A DNA stretch of 60,627 bases from an uncultured Prevotellaceae bacterium (GTDB lineage Bacteria > Bacteroidota > Bacteroidia > Bacteroidales > Bacteroidaceae), in contig CACXXD010000006.1 in NCBI GenBank assembly GCA_902771445.1, positions 1-60,627 of the forward strand, written 5' to 3'. The notes beneath the pieces are model-generated. The model was not told the DNA's origin and did no database searches. It saw nothing but the letters and a program-made list of their open reading frames with translations. A program made the position numbers and the translations under genes. Positions 34,165-42,599 of the stretch are shown piece by piece (within the stretch, counting starts at the first letter, position 1; every line of letters starts with the position of its first letter).

Positions 34165-35324
34165 AGTTTCTTTATAACAAGCAATGTCAGGTCATCGCTC
34201 TGTTCGGCATCTTTCGTAAACGATGCAACATCGGTCTTCACGGCCTCTATAATCTGCTTACAGCTATGCAGCGTGACGCCTTCGAGTGTCTCAACGAGCC
34301 GATTCTCGCCAAATTCCTCAAACGATGTGTTCATGGCCTCGGTCACGCCGTCGGTGAACATGACCAGTGCGTCGCCCTTCTCCATTGTGAACCTTTCCTC
34401 ATGATACTCAATGCCGTCGATGGCCCCCACCATCGGGTCCTTCGACACCGACAGCACTTCTACGTCACCATTCTGTTTCAACAAGTAGGGAGGATTGTGG
34501 CCTGCATTGCAATAGACCACCTCGCCCGACTGAACGTCGAGGATGCCGTAGAACAGCGTGACGAACATGCAGTCTACCGACTCAGAGGAGAGCAGCTTAT
34601 TGGAATAAGTGACGCAGTCGGAGGGACTGCCGCCTCTGATGCCCGTTGCGCGTATCAGGGTGCGGCTCACGGCCATGAAGATGGCGGCCGGGATGCCCTT
34701 GCCGCTCACGTCGGCAATAATGAAGCCTATACGGTGATCGTCGATACGGAAGAAGTCGTAGAAATCGCCGCCCACGTCCTTGGCCGGTGTCATCGAGGCT
34801 GCAATATCCAGCTGCTCAGCCAGGTCGGGAAATGGCGGGAACACACGCGGCAGGATAGCATGCTGTATCTCGCTGGCCACAGCCAAGTCGGTCTTGAGCG
34901 ACTCCAGCTGAAGATGCTCGCGCTGCATCTCGTGCACGTAGTTAATCTGTTCAATGGCTTTCTCGATGGTCACGCTCAGGTCGTCAAGGTCTATGGGCTT
35001 CGTGGCAAAGTCGAAGGCGCCGTTGTTCATGGCCTGACGGATATTGCCCATATCGCCATAGGCGCTCACCATGATTACTTTCAAGGCTGGATTGCGCATC
35101 TCATTGATCTTGGCGAGCAACGTCAGTCCGTCCATCTCCGGCATGTTGATGTCAGAAAGAATGATCTCAATATCGGGATGCTTCAGCATCATGGTCAGCG
35201 CCTCAAGCCCATTGTGAGCAAAAACGAACTCGTATTCTCCCTTACGTATTTTTCTCCTGAAGTATTGCGTCAACAACAACTCTAAGTCGTTCTCATCGTC
35301 GACACTTAAAATTTTCACAGCCAT
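34161..35324 (-). CDS. Response regulator with PP2C (RsbU/SpoIIE-type) phosphatase output
   Basis: 387 aa. The receiver domain has the acidic pocket in SVDDEND, phospho-acceptor D58 (ILSDINMPEMDG) and lysine in FATKPID. A coiled-coil linker (about 135-165) precedes the PP2C domain with metal-binding motifs VGGDFYD, IADVSGKG, CNAGHNPPYLL, MFTDGVTEA and SDDLTLLV. Phosphorylation by a histidine kinase would activate the phosphatase, which in known systems dephosphorylates a STAS protein to release a target from an RsbW-type kinase. It is the first gene of the operon, behind a consensus promoter. Confidence 0.93.
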   Translation of the reverse strand: MAVKILSVDDENDLELLLTQYFRRKIRKGEYEFVFAHNGLEALTMMLKHPDIEIILSDINMPEMDGLTLLAKINEMRNPALKVIMVSAYGDMGNIRQAMNNGAFDFATKPIDLDDLSVTIEKAIEQINYVHEMQREHLQLESLKTDLAVASEIQHAILPRVFPPFPDLAEQLDIAASMTPAKDVGGDFYDFFRIDDHRIGFIIADVSGKGIPAAIFMAVSRTLIRATGIRGGSPSDCVTYSNKLLSSESVDCMFVTLFYGILDVQSGEVVYCNAGHNPPYLLKQNGDVEVLSVSKDPMVGAIDGIEYHEERFTMEKGDALVMFTDGVTEAMNTSFEEFGENRLVETLEGVTLHSCKQIIEAVKTDVASFTKDAEQSDDLTLLVIKKL

Positions 35325-35362
35325 ATCTGTTTCTTTTATAACTTATATATAAATTGTCTCTG

Positions 35363-35394
35363 CAAAAGTACAAAAAAGGAAGTGAACTACCAAA
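35363..35394 (-). promoter_or_regulatory. Promoter of the six-gene signalling operon
   Basis: The minus strand reads TTTG (35394-35391), 20 bp, TACTTTTG (35370-35363), an exact consensus match with a leader of about 35 nt. No other promoter is evident inside the operon. Confidence 0.8.
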
Positions 35395-35622
35395 CAATTA
35401 ATATACAAAAGGTGAAACTTCGTTGCTTTTTTATTGTTTTTTCGGTTCACGTTCCCACCATGATATATTATATCAAAGTTCTTCAAGTAAAAAAATTGCA
35501 AGAATTCTGTCTTTATTTTGTCAAGATTATTCATAGAAAAAAGGCCCTTCGGAAAGTGGCATTCTGGAGCGAGAAATCACATGCACTCACAGCATGCCGC
35601 AACCATCGTTTTGAGATTGATA

Positions 35623-35731
35623 TTGAATCAAAGTGGGTTTACAGCCAAATCAAACTGAGTTTCATCATTAGTTGCATTCTGTTCTAAGTCATAACTCACT
35701 TTGATATGACTGCCAACCCACCATGATTCAA
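35623..35731. repeat. Palindromic intergenic repeat, same family as at 18281
   Basis: TTGAATCAAAGTGGGTT (35623-35639) pairs with 35715-35731 at 15 of 17 positions. Inside it AAATCAAACTGAGTT pairs with AACTCACTTTGATAT at 12 of 15. The string GCCAAATCAAACTGAGTTT resembles GCCAAATCATGCTGAGTTT of the cluster near 18,300. Apart from this element and the small ORF at 35966, the 944-bp gap before lon shows nothing else I can support. Confidence 0.7.
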
Positions 35732-35965
35732 TACAAATCACAGCACAAAGGCTGCGGATTGTATCTCGGAACTGTCCGAAAAGCGAATTTTCCGAAGCCA
35801 AAAACAGTTCTTTTTGCGAAGCAATGTTTATAACCAACTGACACTCAACGGCATACGCAACCCCTTCCAAAACTCGCATATTTGCAAGCTACTTTCAGTT
35901 TGGTGAATTCCGTGCGATTCTCAGAGGGGTCATTGTAAAGATTATTCATATTTTTTTGAAGGGAC

Positions 35966-36040
35966 ATGATGGCTATTGGAAAGAAAAAAAAGCGGCAAGA
36001 AGGTAGTGGTGAAGTAACATGTAAGACCTTTCACATCTGA
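35966..36040 (+). CDS. Candidate 24-aa small protein
   Basis: Tandem ATGs at 35966 and 35969 follow GAAGGGAC, a good ribosome-binding site. The frame encodes a lysine-rich start (MMAIGKKKKRQEG) and ends in CKTFHI, stop 36038-36040. A strong intrinsic terminator begins 4 nt later. The combination of ribosome-binding site, short frame and immediate terminator supports a real small gene. A small RNA with a chance ORF is the alternative. No promoter box was found. Confidence 0.45.
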   Translation: MMAIGKKKKRQEGSGEVTCKTFHI

Positions 36041-36043
36041 GAA

Positions 36044-36086
36044 GCCACGGAGGGCCGGAAATGATTCCGCACTCCGTGGCTTTTTT
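36044..36086 (+). terminator. Strong intrinsic terminator
   Basis: GCCACGGAG (36044-36052) pairs with CTCCGTGGC (36072-36080), with an inner GGAA-ATGA-TTCC stem and a run of six T. It belongs to whatever small transcript lies upstream on the plus strand, and it insulates lon. Confidence 0.85.
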
Positions 36087-36209
36087 CGTGCTGTTGCGGA
36101 TGAACGAAATGCCAATGAATAAACAGAAACGAATTGAAATAATAAGAATAATGATGCCTTCGGCGCAAACTCTTTAGCAAATGATTTTCGTTAATCATCT
36201 AAAAAATGC

Positions 36210-36240
36210 TTTGCTACGTCATCAATATTTCGTAACTTTG
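36210..36240 (+). promoter_or_regulatory. lon promoter
   Basis: TTTG (36210-36213), 19 bp, TAACTTTG (36233-36240), 28 nt before the ATG. No CIRCE-like heat-shock operator was seen. Confidence 0.78.
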
Positions 36241-36268
36241 CACCCCAATTATATAGTGAAGACAACAA

Positions 36269-38764
36269 ATGAGTGAGAATCAGAATAACAAAGCTTTTTC
36301 TATGATTGCCGATATTGAAGGCGATTTCAAAGATTTGCTCGAAATGGAAACGCCCGAAATAGTCCCCATTCTTCCTGTCAGGAATCTCGTACTTTTTCCA
36401 GGTGTCGTCTCGCCCATCCTCATCGGGCGCGACTCAAGCTTAACACTGGTAAGACAGGCTGAAAAGAAAAACCTGCTCATCGGCATCGTATGCCAGCGAG
36501 ACCCAGAAGTGGAGCTCCCCGTGCAAGAGGATCTCTACGAATATGGCGTGCTGGCCAAAGTCGTGAAGCAGCTCACACTGCCCAACGGCAACCTGACCGC
36601 CATTGTACAGGGATTCGGCAGGATGCGGCTGGTGGGCATCGACAGCTCCACACCCTATCTGAAAGGCAAGATAGAAGCTGCCCCCGAGTTGTTGCCCGAG
36701 AAAAGAGACCGCGAATGGGACACGGCTATGGACGACCTGAGAAGGATGGCCGAAGAATACGTCAACGTGGCCGAAGACATTCCCGACGAGGCAACCTTTG
36801 CCATACACAACATACACAACAACATCATGGCCCTCAACTTCATCTGCACCAACATGCCTTTCAACATCAAGGAGAAGATGAAGATGTTGGGCAGCGAATC
36901 GCTGAAAGAGCGACTGTTCGGCACGATGAAGGCCCTGAACCGCGAAATCAACCTGCAGAACCTGAAGGCCGACATTCGCAACAAGACACGCGAGGACATC
37001 GACGAGCAACAGAAGAACTACTTCCTGCAACAGCAGATTAAGAACCTGCAGGCCGAAATGGGCAACGAGACGACGCCCGAAAAGACCGAACTGCTGGAAA
37101 AGGCCATGAAGAAAAAATGGTCGGAAGAGACGGCCATGCTGTTCTACAAGGAGCTGGACAAGCTGGACAACCTGTCGCAACAGTCGCCCGACTTCAATGT
37201 GCAACTGAACTACCTGCAGACATTCGTCGCACTGCCCTGGGGAGAATACACCAAGGACGACCTGAACCTGCAGCGTGCGCAGAAGATTCTCGACCACGAC
37301 CACTATGGCATGGAGAAGGTGAAGGAGCGCATACTGGAATATATTGCAGTGCTCTCGCTGCGCGGCGACCTGAAGAGCCCTATTCTCTGCCTCTACGGAC
37401 CTCCGGGCGTGGGCAAGACCTCACTGGGCAAGTCGATCGCCGAGGCTATGAAAAGAAAGTACGTGCGCGTGTCATTAGGCGGTCTGCACGATGAAGCCGA
37501 GATACGCGGACACCGTCGCACCTACATCGGGGCCATGCCCGGACGTATCATCAAGAGCATTCAGAAAGCGGGTTCGAGCAACCCCGTGTTCATTCTCGAC
37601 GAGATAGACAAGGTGACGCAGAACACCGTGAACGGCGACCCGGCCTCGGCTCTGCTCGAAGTGCTCGACCCCGAACAGAACACGGCCTTCCACGACAACT
37701 ACCTGGACGTGGACTACGACCTGTCGAAGGTGCTCTTCGTGGCCACGGCCAACAACCTGGGCACCATACCCAAGCCCCTGCTCGACCGCATGGAGATCAT
37801 CGAGGTGAGCGGCTACATCACCGAGGAGAAGATTGAGATTGCCAAGCGACATCTCATCCCACGTGAACTGGAGAACACGGGGCTGAACACACAGAAGCCC
37901 AAGCCGATGTTCAGCAAGGCTACCATCGAGAAAATCATTGAGCAATACACGCGTGAAAGCGGTGTGCGCCAGTTAGAGAAGCAAATCAACAAAGCGCTGC
38001 GCAAACTGGCCTACAACATGCAGATGAACCTGACGGCAAAGAATGCGGCTAGCACCGACGAGGAAACGGCAAGCAAGAAGGACGACATGAAGATTACGCC
38101 CGACCGTCTGGAGAGTCTGCTGGGCAAGGCTCCCTTCTACCGCGACATCTACCAAGGCAACGACTATGCCGGAGTGGTCACCGGACTGGCATGGACCAGC
38201 GTGGGCGGCGAGATTCTGTTCATTGAGACCTCGCTCTCGAAAGGAAAGGGCTCGAAACTCACGCTGACGGGCAATCTGGGCGACGTGATGAAGGAGAGCG
38301 CCATACTGGCACTGGAGTATGTGAAGGCACATGCTGAAACGCTGAACATAGACTATCGCATCTTCGACAACTGGAATATGCACATACACGTGCCTGAAGG
38401 GGCCACGCCCAAGGACGGACCGTCGGCAGGCATCACCATTGCCACTTCGATAGCATCGGCCCTCACGCAGCGCAAGGTGCGCAAGAACACCGCCATGACG
38501 GGCGAGATCACGCTGAGAGGCAAGGTGCTGCCCGTAGGGGGCATCAAGGAGAAGATCCTGGCTGCCAAGCGTGCCGGCATCACCGACATCATCATGTGCC
38601 GGGAAAACGAGAAAGACATCAACGAGATACCCGACATCTACCTGAAGGGTGTGAACTTCCATTACGTGGAAAACGTGCAGGACGTGTGGAACTTCGCCTT
38701 GACCAATGAGCTGGTAGAGCATCCCATGATATTCCAGATTGACGAAGAAAAAGACAAGAAATGA
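36269..38764 (+). CDS. lon: ATP-dependent Lon protease
   Basis: 831 aa of LonA type. The N-terminal substrate-binding domain (residues 30-230, [14 protein letters not shown]) precedes a coiled linker and an AAA+ module with Walker A GPPGVGKT and Walker [11 protein letters not shown]. The protease domain has catalytic serine in PKDGPSAG and lysine in [10 protein letters not shown]. It degrades damaged and regulatory proteins in the cytoplasm. The ATGA overlap with tgt couples translation. A short charged insertion (about residues 595-610, [15 protein letters not shown]) is present before the protease domain. Confidence 0.97.
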   Translation: MSENQNNKAFSMIADIEGDFKDLLEMETPEIVPILPVRNLVLFPGVVSPILIGRDSSLTLVRQAEKKNLLIGIVCQRDPEVELPVQEDLYEYGVLAKVVKQLTLPNGNLTAIVQGFGRMRLVGIDSSTPYLKGKIEAAPELLPEKRDREWDTAMDDLRRMAEEYVNVAEDIPDEATFAIHNIHNNIMALNFICTNMPFNIKEKMKMLGSESLKERLFGTMKALNREINLQNLKADIRNKTREDIDEQQKNYFLQQQIKNLQAEMGNETTPEKTELLEKAMKKKWSEETAMLFYKELDKLDNLSQQSPDFNVQLNYLQTFVALPWGEYTKDDLNLQRAQKILDHDHYGMEKVKERILEYIAVLSLRGDLKSPILCLYGPPGVGKTSLGKSIAEAMKRKYVRVSLGGLHDEAEIRGHRRTYIGAMPGRIIKSIQKAGSSNPVFILDEIDKVTQNTVNGDPASALLEVLDPEQNTAFHDNYLDVDYDLSKVLFVATANNLGTIPKPLLDRMEIIEVSGYITEEKIEIAKRHLIPRELENTGLNTQKPKPMFSKATIEKIIEQYTRESGVRQLEKQINKALRKLAYNMQMNLTAKNAASTDEETASKKDDMKITPDRLESLLGKAPFYRDIYQGNDYAGVVTGLAWTSVGGEILFIETSLSKGKGSKLTLTGNLGDVMKESAILALEYVKAHAETLNIDYRIFDNWNMHIHVPEGATPKDGPSAGITIATSIASALTQRKVRKNTAMTGEITLRGKVLPVGGIKEKILAAKRAGITDIIMCRENEKDINEIPDIYLKGVNFHYVENVQDVWNFALTNELVEHPMIFQIDEEKDKK

Positions 38765-39888
38765 CCTTCGAACTACAACATACTGACAATGCCAGCGACG
38801 CACGCACAGGCGTGATTACGACCGACCACGGTCAGATAAAGACGCCGATCTTCATGCCCGTAGGAACATGCGGCAGCGTGAAAGGCGTGCACTTCGCTGA
38901 ACTGCGCGAGCAGGTGAAGGCACAAATCATTCTCGGCAACACCTATCACCTGTATCTGCGCCCGGGGCTCGACACCCTGCGCAAGGCAGGCGGACTGCAC
39001 CGATTCAACACGTGGGACCGCCCCATACTGACCGACTCGGGCGGCTTTCAGGTGTTCTCGCTGACGGGCATTCGCAAACTGAGAGAGGAAGGCTGCGAAT
39101 TCCGCTCACACATCGACGGTTCGAAGCACATCTTCACCCCCGAGAACGTCATGGACACCGAGCGCATCATTGGAGCCGACATCATGATGGCACTCGACGA
39201 ATGTCCTCCCGGCCAGAGCGACTATCAGTATGCCAAGAAATCGCTGGGACTGACGCAACGCTGGCTGGACAGATGTCTGAAGCGATTCAACGAGACCGAA
39301 CCGCTGTACGGGCATCATCAGGCACTCTTCCCCATCGTTCAGGGATGCACCTTCAAGGATCTGAGACAGGAAGCGGCCAAATATGTGGCCGACAAAGGGG
39401 CCGAGGGCAATGCCATCGGAGGACTGGCCGTAGGCGAACCGACTGAGGTGATGTATGAAATGATTGAGGTGGTCAACGAGATTCTGCCCAAGGATCGTCC
39501 GCGCTACCTGATGGGCGTTGGCACGCCACAGAACATCTTGGAGGCCATCGAGCGAGGCGTCGACATGTTCGACTGCGTGATGCCTACGCGGAATGGTCGC
39601 AATGCCATGCTCTTCACCTACGAAGGAACGATGAACATGCGCAACAAGAAATGGGAACAGGACTTCTCGCCCATCGACCCCACAGGATGCGAAATAGACC
39701 GACTGCACTCCAAGGCCTACCTGCACCATCTGTTCAAGGCGCAGGAACTGCTGGCCATGCAGATTGCGTCCATCCACAACCTGGCTTTCTATCTGCGACT
39801 CGTCACCGACGCACGACAGCATATAGAACAAGGTGACTTCGTTGCGTGGAAACGGTCGGTCATCGAAGCCCTGGGAAGAAGACTGTAG
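38761..39888 (+). CDS. tgt: Queuine tRNA-ribosyltransferase, zinc cysteines reduced
   Basis: 375-aa TGT-family barrel enzyme that exchanges guanine-34 of certain tRNAs for a queuosine precursor. Substrate and catalytic segments are present: LTDSGGFQVFSL, GGLAVGEPTEVMYEM, MGVGTPQNILEAIERGVDMFDCVMPTRNGR. The bacterial zinc site is normally C-x-C-x2-C with a later His; here the region reads DPTGCEIDRLHSKAYLHHL, leaving one cysteine while the histidine of IHN remains. It overlaps lon by 4 nt and is followed 17 nt later by an LPS-export permease. Confidence 0.93.
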   Translation: MTFELQHTDNASDARTGVITTDHGQIKTPIFMPVGTCGSVKGVHFAELREQVKAQIILGNTYHLYLRPGLDTLRKAGGLHRFNTWDRPILTDSGGFQVFSLTGIRKLREEGCEFRSHIDGSKHIFTPENVMDTERIIGADIMMALDECPPGQSDYQYAKKSLGLTQRWLDRCLKRFNETEPLYGHHQALFPIVQGCTFKDLRQEAAKYVADKGAEGNAIGGLAVGEPTEVMYEMIEVVNEILPKDRPRYLMGVGTPQNILEAIERGVDMFDCVMPTRNGRNAMLFTYEGTMNMRNKKWEQDFSPIDPTGCEIDRLHSKAYLHHLFKAQELLAMQIASIHNLAFYLRLVTDARQHIEQGDFVAWKRSVIEALGRRL

Positions 39889-39905
39889 AAGAACGACGTA
39901 AGGCA

Positions 39906-41060
39906 ATGAAAGAGAAACTGACGCGAGCGCTGAGCAAACTGAGACTACCCGTCGACAGGAACAAGCAGCACTATCTGAAACTTCTTGACTGGTATATCAT
40001 CAAGAAGTTCATTGGCACGTATATCTATGCCATCGCACTGATTATCTCTATCTCCATCGTCTTCGACTTCAACGAGCACATGGTGAAGTTTGCCACCAAC
40101 CACGCACCGTGGCAGGCCATCGTGTTCGACTACTATGCCAACTTCGTCCCCTATTTCGCCAATCTGTTCTCTCCCCTCTTCGTCTTCATCGCCGTCATCT
40201 TCTTCACTTCCAAACTGGCAGGCAACTCGGAAATCATTGCCATGCTGGCATGCGGAACGAGCTTCAGACGACTGATGCGGCCCTATATGCTCTCGGCAGC
40301 CCTGATTGCCGTCGTCAACTTCTTTCTCGGGGCCTACATTATCCCCAAGGGCAACGTGGTAAGACAAGAGTTTGAGGTGCTCTACAAGAACAACAAGAAG
40401 AACACCAGCGCCCAAAACGTTCAGCTGCAAGTGGCACCGGGCGTCATTGCCTATATTCAGAGCTACGACAACCTGACGAAGCGAGGCTACGGCTTCTCGC
40501 TCGACAAGTTTGAGAAGAAACAGCTGGTGAGCCACATGACGGCCAACATCATTCAGTATGACACCATCTCTGACGACCGCTACCACTGGAAGGCCATCAA
40601 CTACAAAATCAGAACGCTGAAAGGACTGCGCGAGCATATAGAGACGGGCATGGAGATCGACACGACCATCATGATGGAGCCAATGGACCTCGTGTTCACC
40701 AAAGGACAGCAAGAGACGTTCACCTCACCCGAACTGCTGCGCTACATCTCCAAACAGAAAGACCGCGGCTCGCTGAACGTGGTGCAGTATGAAGTGGAGT
40801 ATCACAAACGAATAGCCACTTCGTTTGCCTCGTTCATCCTGACCGTCATCGGCGCGTCGCTCTCGTCGCGCAAGCGCAAGGGCGGCATGGGCATGTATCT
40901 GGGCATCGGACTCGCTCTGTCGTTCACCTATATCCTATTGCAGACCATCAGCGCTACCTTTGCCATCAATGCAGGCACGCCCCCCATGCTGGCAGCCTGG
41001 ATTCCGAACATTCTCTACACCTTCATTGCCTACTATTGCTACAGGCAAGCACCAAACTAA
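39906..41060 (+). CDS. lptG: LptF/LptG-family LPS export permease
   Basis: 384 aa from the ATG at 39906 (MKEKLTRALSKLRLPVDRNK); an upstream in-frame start would overlap tgt. The topology is three N-terminal helices (LDWYIIKKFIGTYIYAIALIISI; FANLFSPLFVFIAVIFF; YMLSAALIAVVNFFLGAYII), a periplasmic beta-jellyroll of about 150 residues, and three C-terminal helices. These proteins form the LptB2FG transporter that extracts LPS from the inner membrane. Whether this is LptF or LptG cannot be settled from sequence; the symbol is provisional. Confidence 0.88.
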   Translation: MKEKLTRALSKLRLPVDRNKQHYLKLLDWYIIKKFIGTYIYAIALIISISIVFDFNEHMVKFATNHAPWQAIVFDYYANFVPYFANLFSPLFVFIAVIFFTSKLAGNSEIIAMLACGTSFRRLMRPYMLSAALIAVVNFFLGAYIIPKGNVVRQEFEVLYKNNKKNTSAQNVQLQVAPGVIAYIQSYDNLTKRGYGFSLDKFEKKQLVSHMTANIIQYDTISDDRYHWKAINYKIRTLKGLREHIETGMEIDTTIMMEPMDLVFTKGQQETFTSPELLRYISKQKDRGSLNVVQYEVEYHKRIATSFASFILTVIGASLSSRKRKGGMGMYLGIGLALSFTYILLQTISATFAINAGTPPMLAAWIPNILYTFIAYYCYRQAPN

Positions 41061-41068
41061 TTTTTTTT

Positions 41069-42439
41069 ATGACATTTGAAGAAACATATCTTAACGACAA
41101 TATCCTTGACGCACTCTACGACATGCATTTCGAGGATATGACGCCTATACAAGAAAAGTGCATACCAGAAATCCTTGACGGACGTGACGTCCTTGGGGTA
41201 GCCCAGACAGGAACGGGCAAGACTGCTGCCTACCTGCTGCCCATCCTCTCAATGCTTGACGACGGTGACTATCCCGACGATGCCATCAACTGCGTGGTGA
41301 TGTCGCCAACACGCGAGCTGGCACAACAGATAGACCAGGCTATGGAGGGATTCAGCTATTATCTGGAAGACATTTCGTCGATTGCCGTCTATGGTGGCAA
41401 CGACGGCAACCGCTTTGACCAAGAGCTGAAAGGACTGCGCCACGGAGCACCCGTGGTGATAGCAACCCCGGGACGACTGCTGAGCCACATGAAGGTGGGC
41501 AACCTCGACCTTTCCAGAACTTCATTCTTTGTGCTCGACGAGGCCGACCGCATGCTTGACATGGGATTCTCGGAAGACATTCTGCAAATCAACAAACTGC
41601 TTCCACCCACGTGTCAGAAAATCATGTTCTCGGCCACAATGCCCGGGAAGATTCGCGAACTGGCCGTATCGCTGCTGCACGATCCCGTCGAAGTGAAAAT
41701 TGCCGTCAGCCGTCCTGCCGAGAAAATCAAACAGTCGGCATACGTCTGCTACGACACGCAAAAGCTGGGAATCATTCAGAATCTTTTCAAGGAGGGCGAC
41801 CTGAAGCGCGTCATCATCTTCTGTGGAAAGAAGGACCGCGTGAAGGACATTGCCCGCGAACTGAAGGCTATTGACATTAATTGTGCACCCATGCACTCCG
41901 ACCTGACACAGGCTGAGCGCGACGAGGTGATGTACAAATTCAAGGCGGGACACATCGACGTGCTGGTGGCTACCGACATCGTGGCACGAGGCATCGACAT
42001 CGACGACATCCGCATGGTCATCAACTATGATGTTCCCCACGATGCTGAAGACTACGTACACCGCATAGGGCGCACGGCACGGGCCGACCGTGACGGTGTC
42101 GCCATCACTTTCATCAACGAGAAAGACGTGAGCAGATTCATGGCCATCGAACACTTTCTGCAGAAGGATGTCGACAAGAATCCACTGCCCGAAGGCTTAG
42201 GCGAAGGGCCGGAATATATTGGACGAAGCGGTCGTAAGACTACCCACAGCCTAAAGCGCAGATCATCGCGCAGCAGATGGAGAAGAGGAAAGAAGTCTGA
42301 AGCCAAACAAGACGCAGGGCAGCAAGACACGGACAACACTGACACGGAAGAAGCGCCACAGGCAAAGAACAAGAAGCCAAGACGCAGGAAGCGCCGCAAG
42401 CCCAGCTCGACAAACAACGACACGACCACACAGTCGTAG
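41069..42439 (+). CDS. DEAD-box RNA helicase
   Basis: 456 aa from the ATG at 41069, 9 nt after the permease stop. Q motif (MHFEDMTPIQEKCIPEIL), Walker A AQTGTGKT, PTRELAQQ, DEAD, SAT, and the C-terminal ARGIDI and HRIGRTAR are all present. The tail (about residues 385-456) is highly basic and repetitive (RRSSRSRWRRGKK, RRRKRRK) and probably binds RNA, as in RhlE/CsdA-type helicases involved in ribosome assembly or mRNA turnover. A 13-bp inverted repeat follows the stop. Confidence 0.94.
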   Translation: MTFEETYLNDNILDALYDMHFEDMTPIQEKCIPEILDGRDVLGVAQTGTGKTAAYLLPILSMLDDGDYPDDAINCVVMSPTRELAQQIDQAMEGFSYYLEDISSIAVYGGNDGNRFDQELKGLRHGAPVVIATPGRLLSHMKVGNLDLSRTSFFVLDEADRMLDMGFSEDILQINKLLPPTCQKIMFSATMPGKIRELAVSLLHDPVEVKIAVSRPAEKIKQSAYVCYDTQKLGIIQNLFKEGDLKRVIIFCGKKDRVKDIARELKAIDINCAPMHSDLTQAERDEVMYKFKAGHIDVLVATDIVARGIDIDDIRMVINYDVPHDAEDYVHRIGRTARADRDGVAITFINEKDVSRFMAIEHFLQKDVDKNPLPEGLGEGPEYIGRSGRKTTHSLKRRSSRSRWRRGKKSEAKQDAGQQDTDNTDTEEAPQAKNKKPRRRKRRKPSSTNNDTTTQS

Positions 42440-42444
42440 TCTGC

Positions 42445-42484
42445 ACGATTCGCTGTCAACTTGTATGCCAAGACAGCGAATCGT
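42445..42484 (+). terminator. Hairpin after the helicase gene
   Basis: ACGATTCGCTGTC (42445-42457) is perfectly complementary to 42472-42484 with a 14-nt loop. No T-run follows on the plus strand, so termination may be Rho-assisted or the hairpin may protect the 3' end. Confidence 0.55.
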
Positions 42485-42525
42485 AAACCATTACGTAAAA
42501 AAAACAAAAATCAATACGGTCTAAT

Positions 42526-42556
42526 TTTGAAGATTCAGAATTATTCCGTATATTTG
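42526..42556 (+). promoter_or_regulatory. uxaB promoter
   Basis: TTTG (42526-42529), 19 bp, TATATTTG (42549-42556), 43 nt before the ATG. Confidence 0.75.
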
Positions 42557-42599
42557 CACATAAGTTTATAATACAATCAAATCTAAAACAAACAAAAAC

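Noticed and set aside
33708-35285. 525-codon plus-strand ORF opposite the receiver-PP2C and WD40-like genes
   Set aside because: It spans two real genes with clear domains on the other strand; its product is low-complexity and has no recognisable domain.
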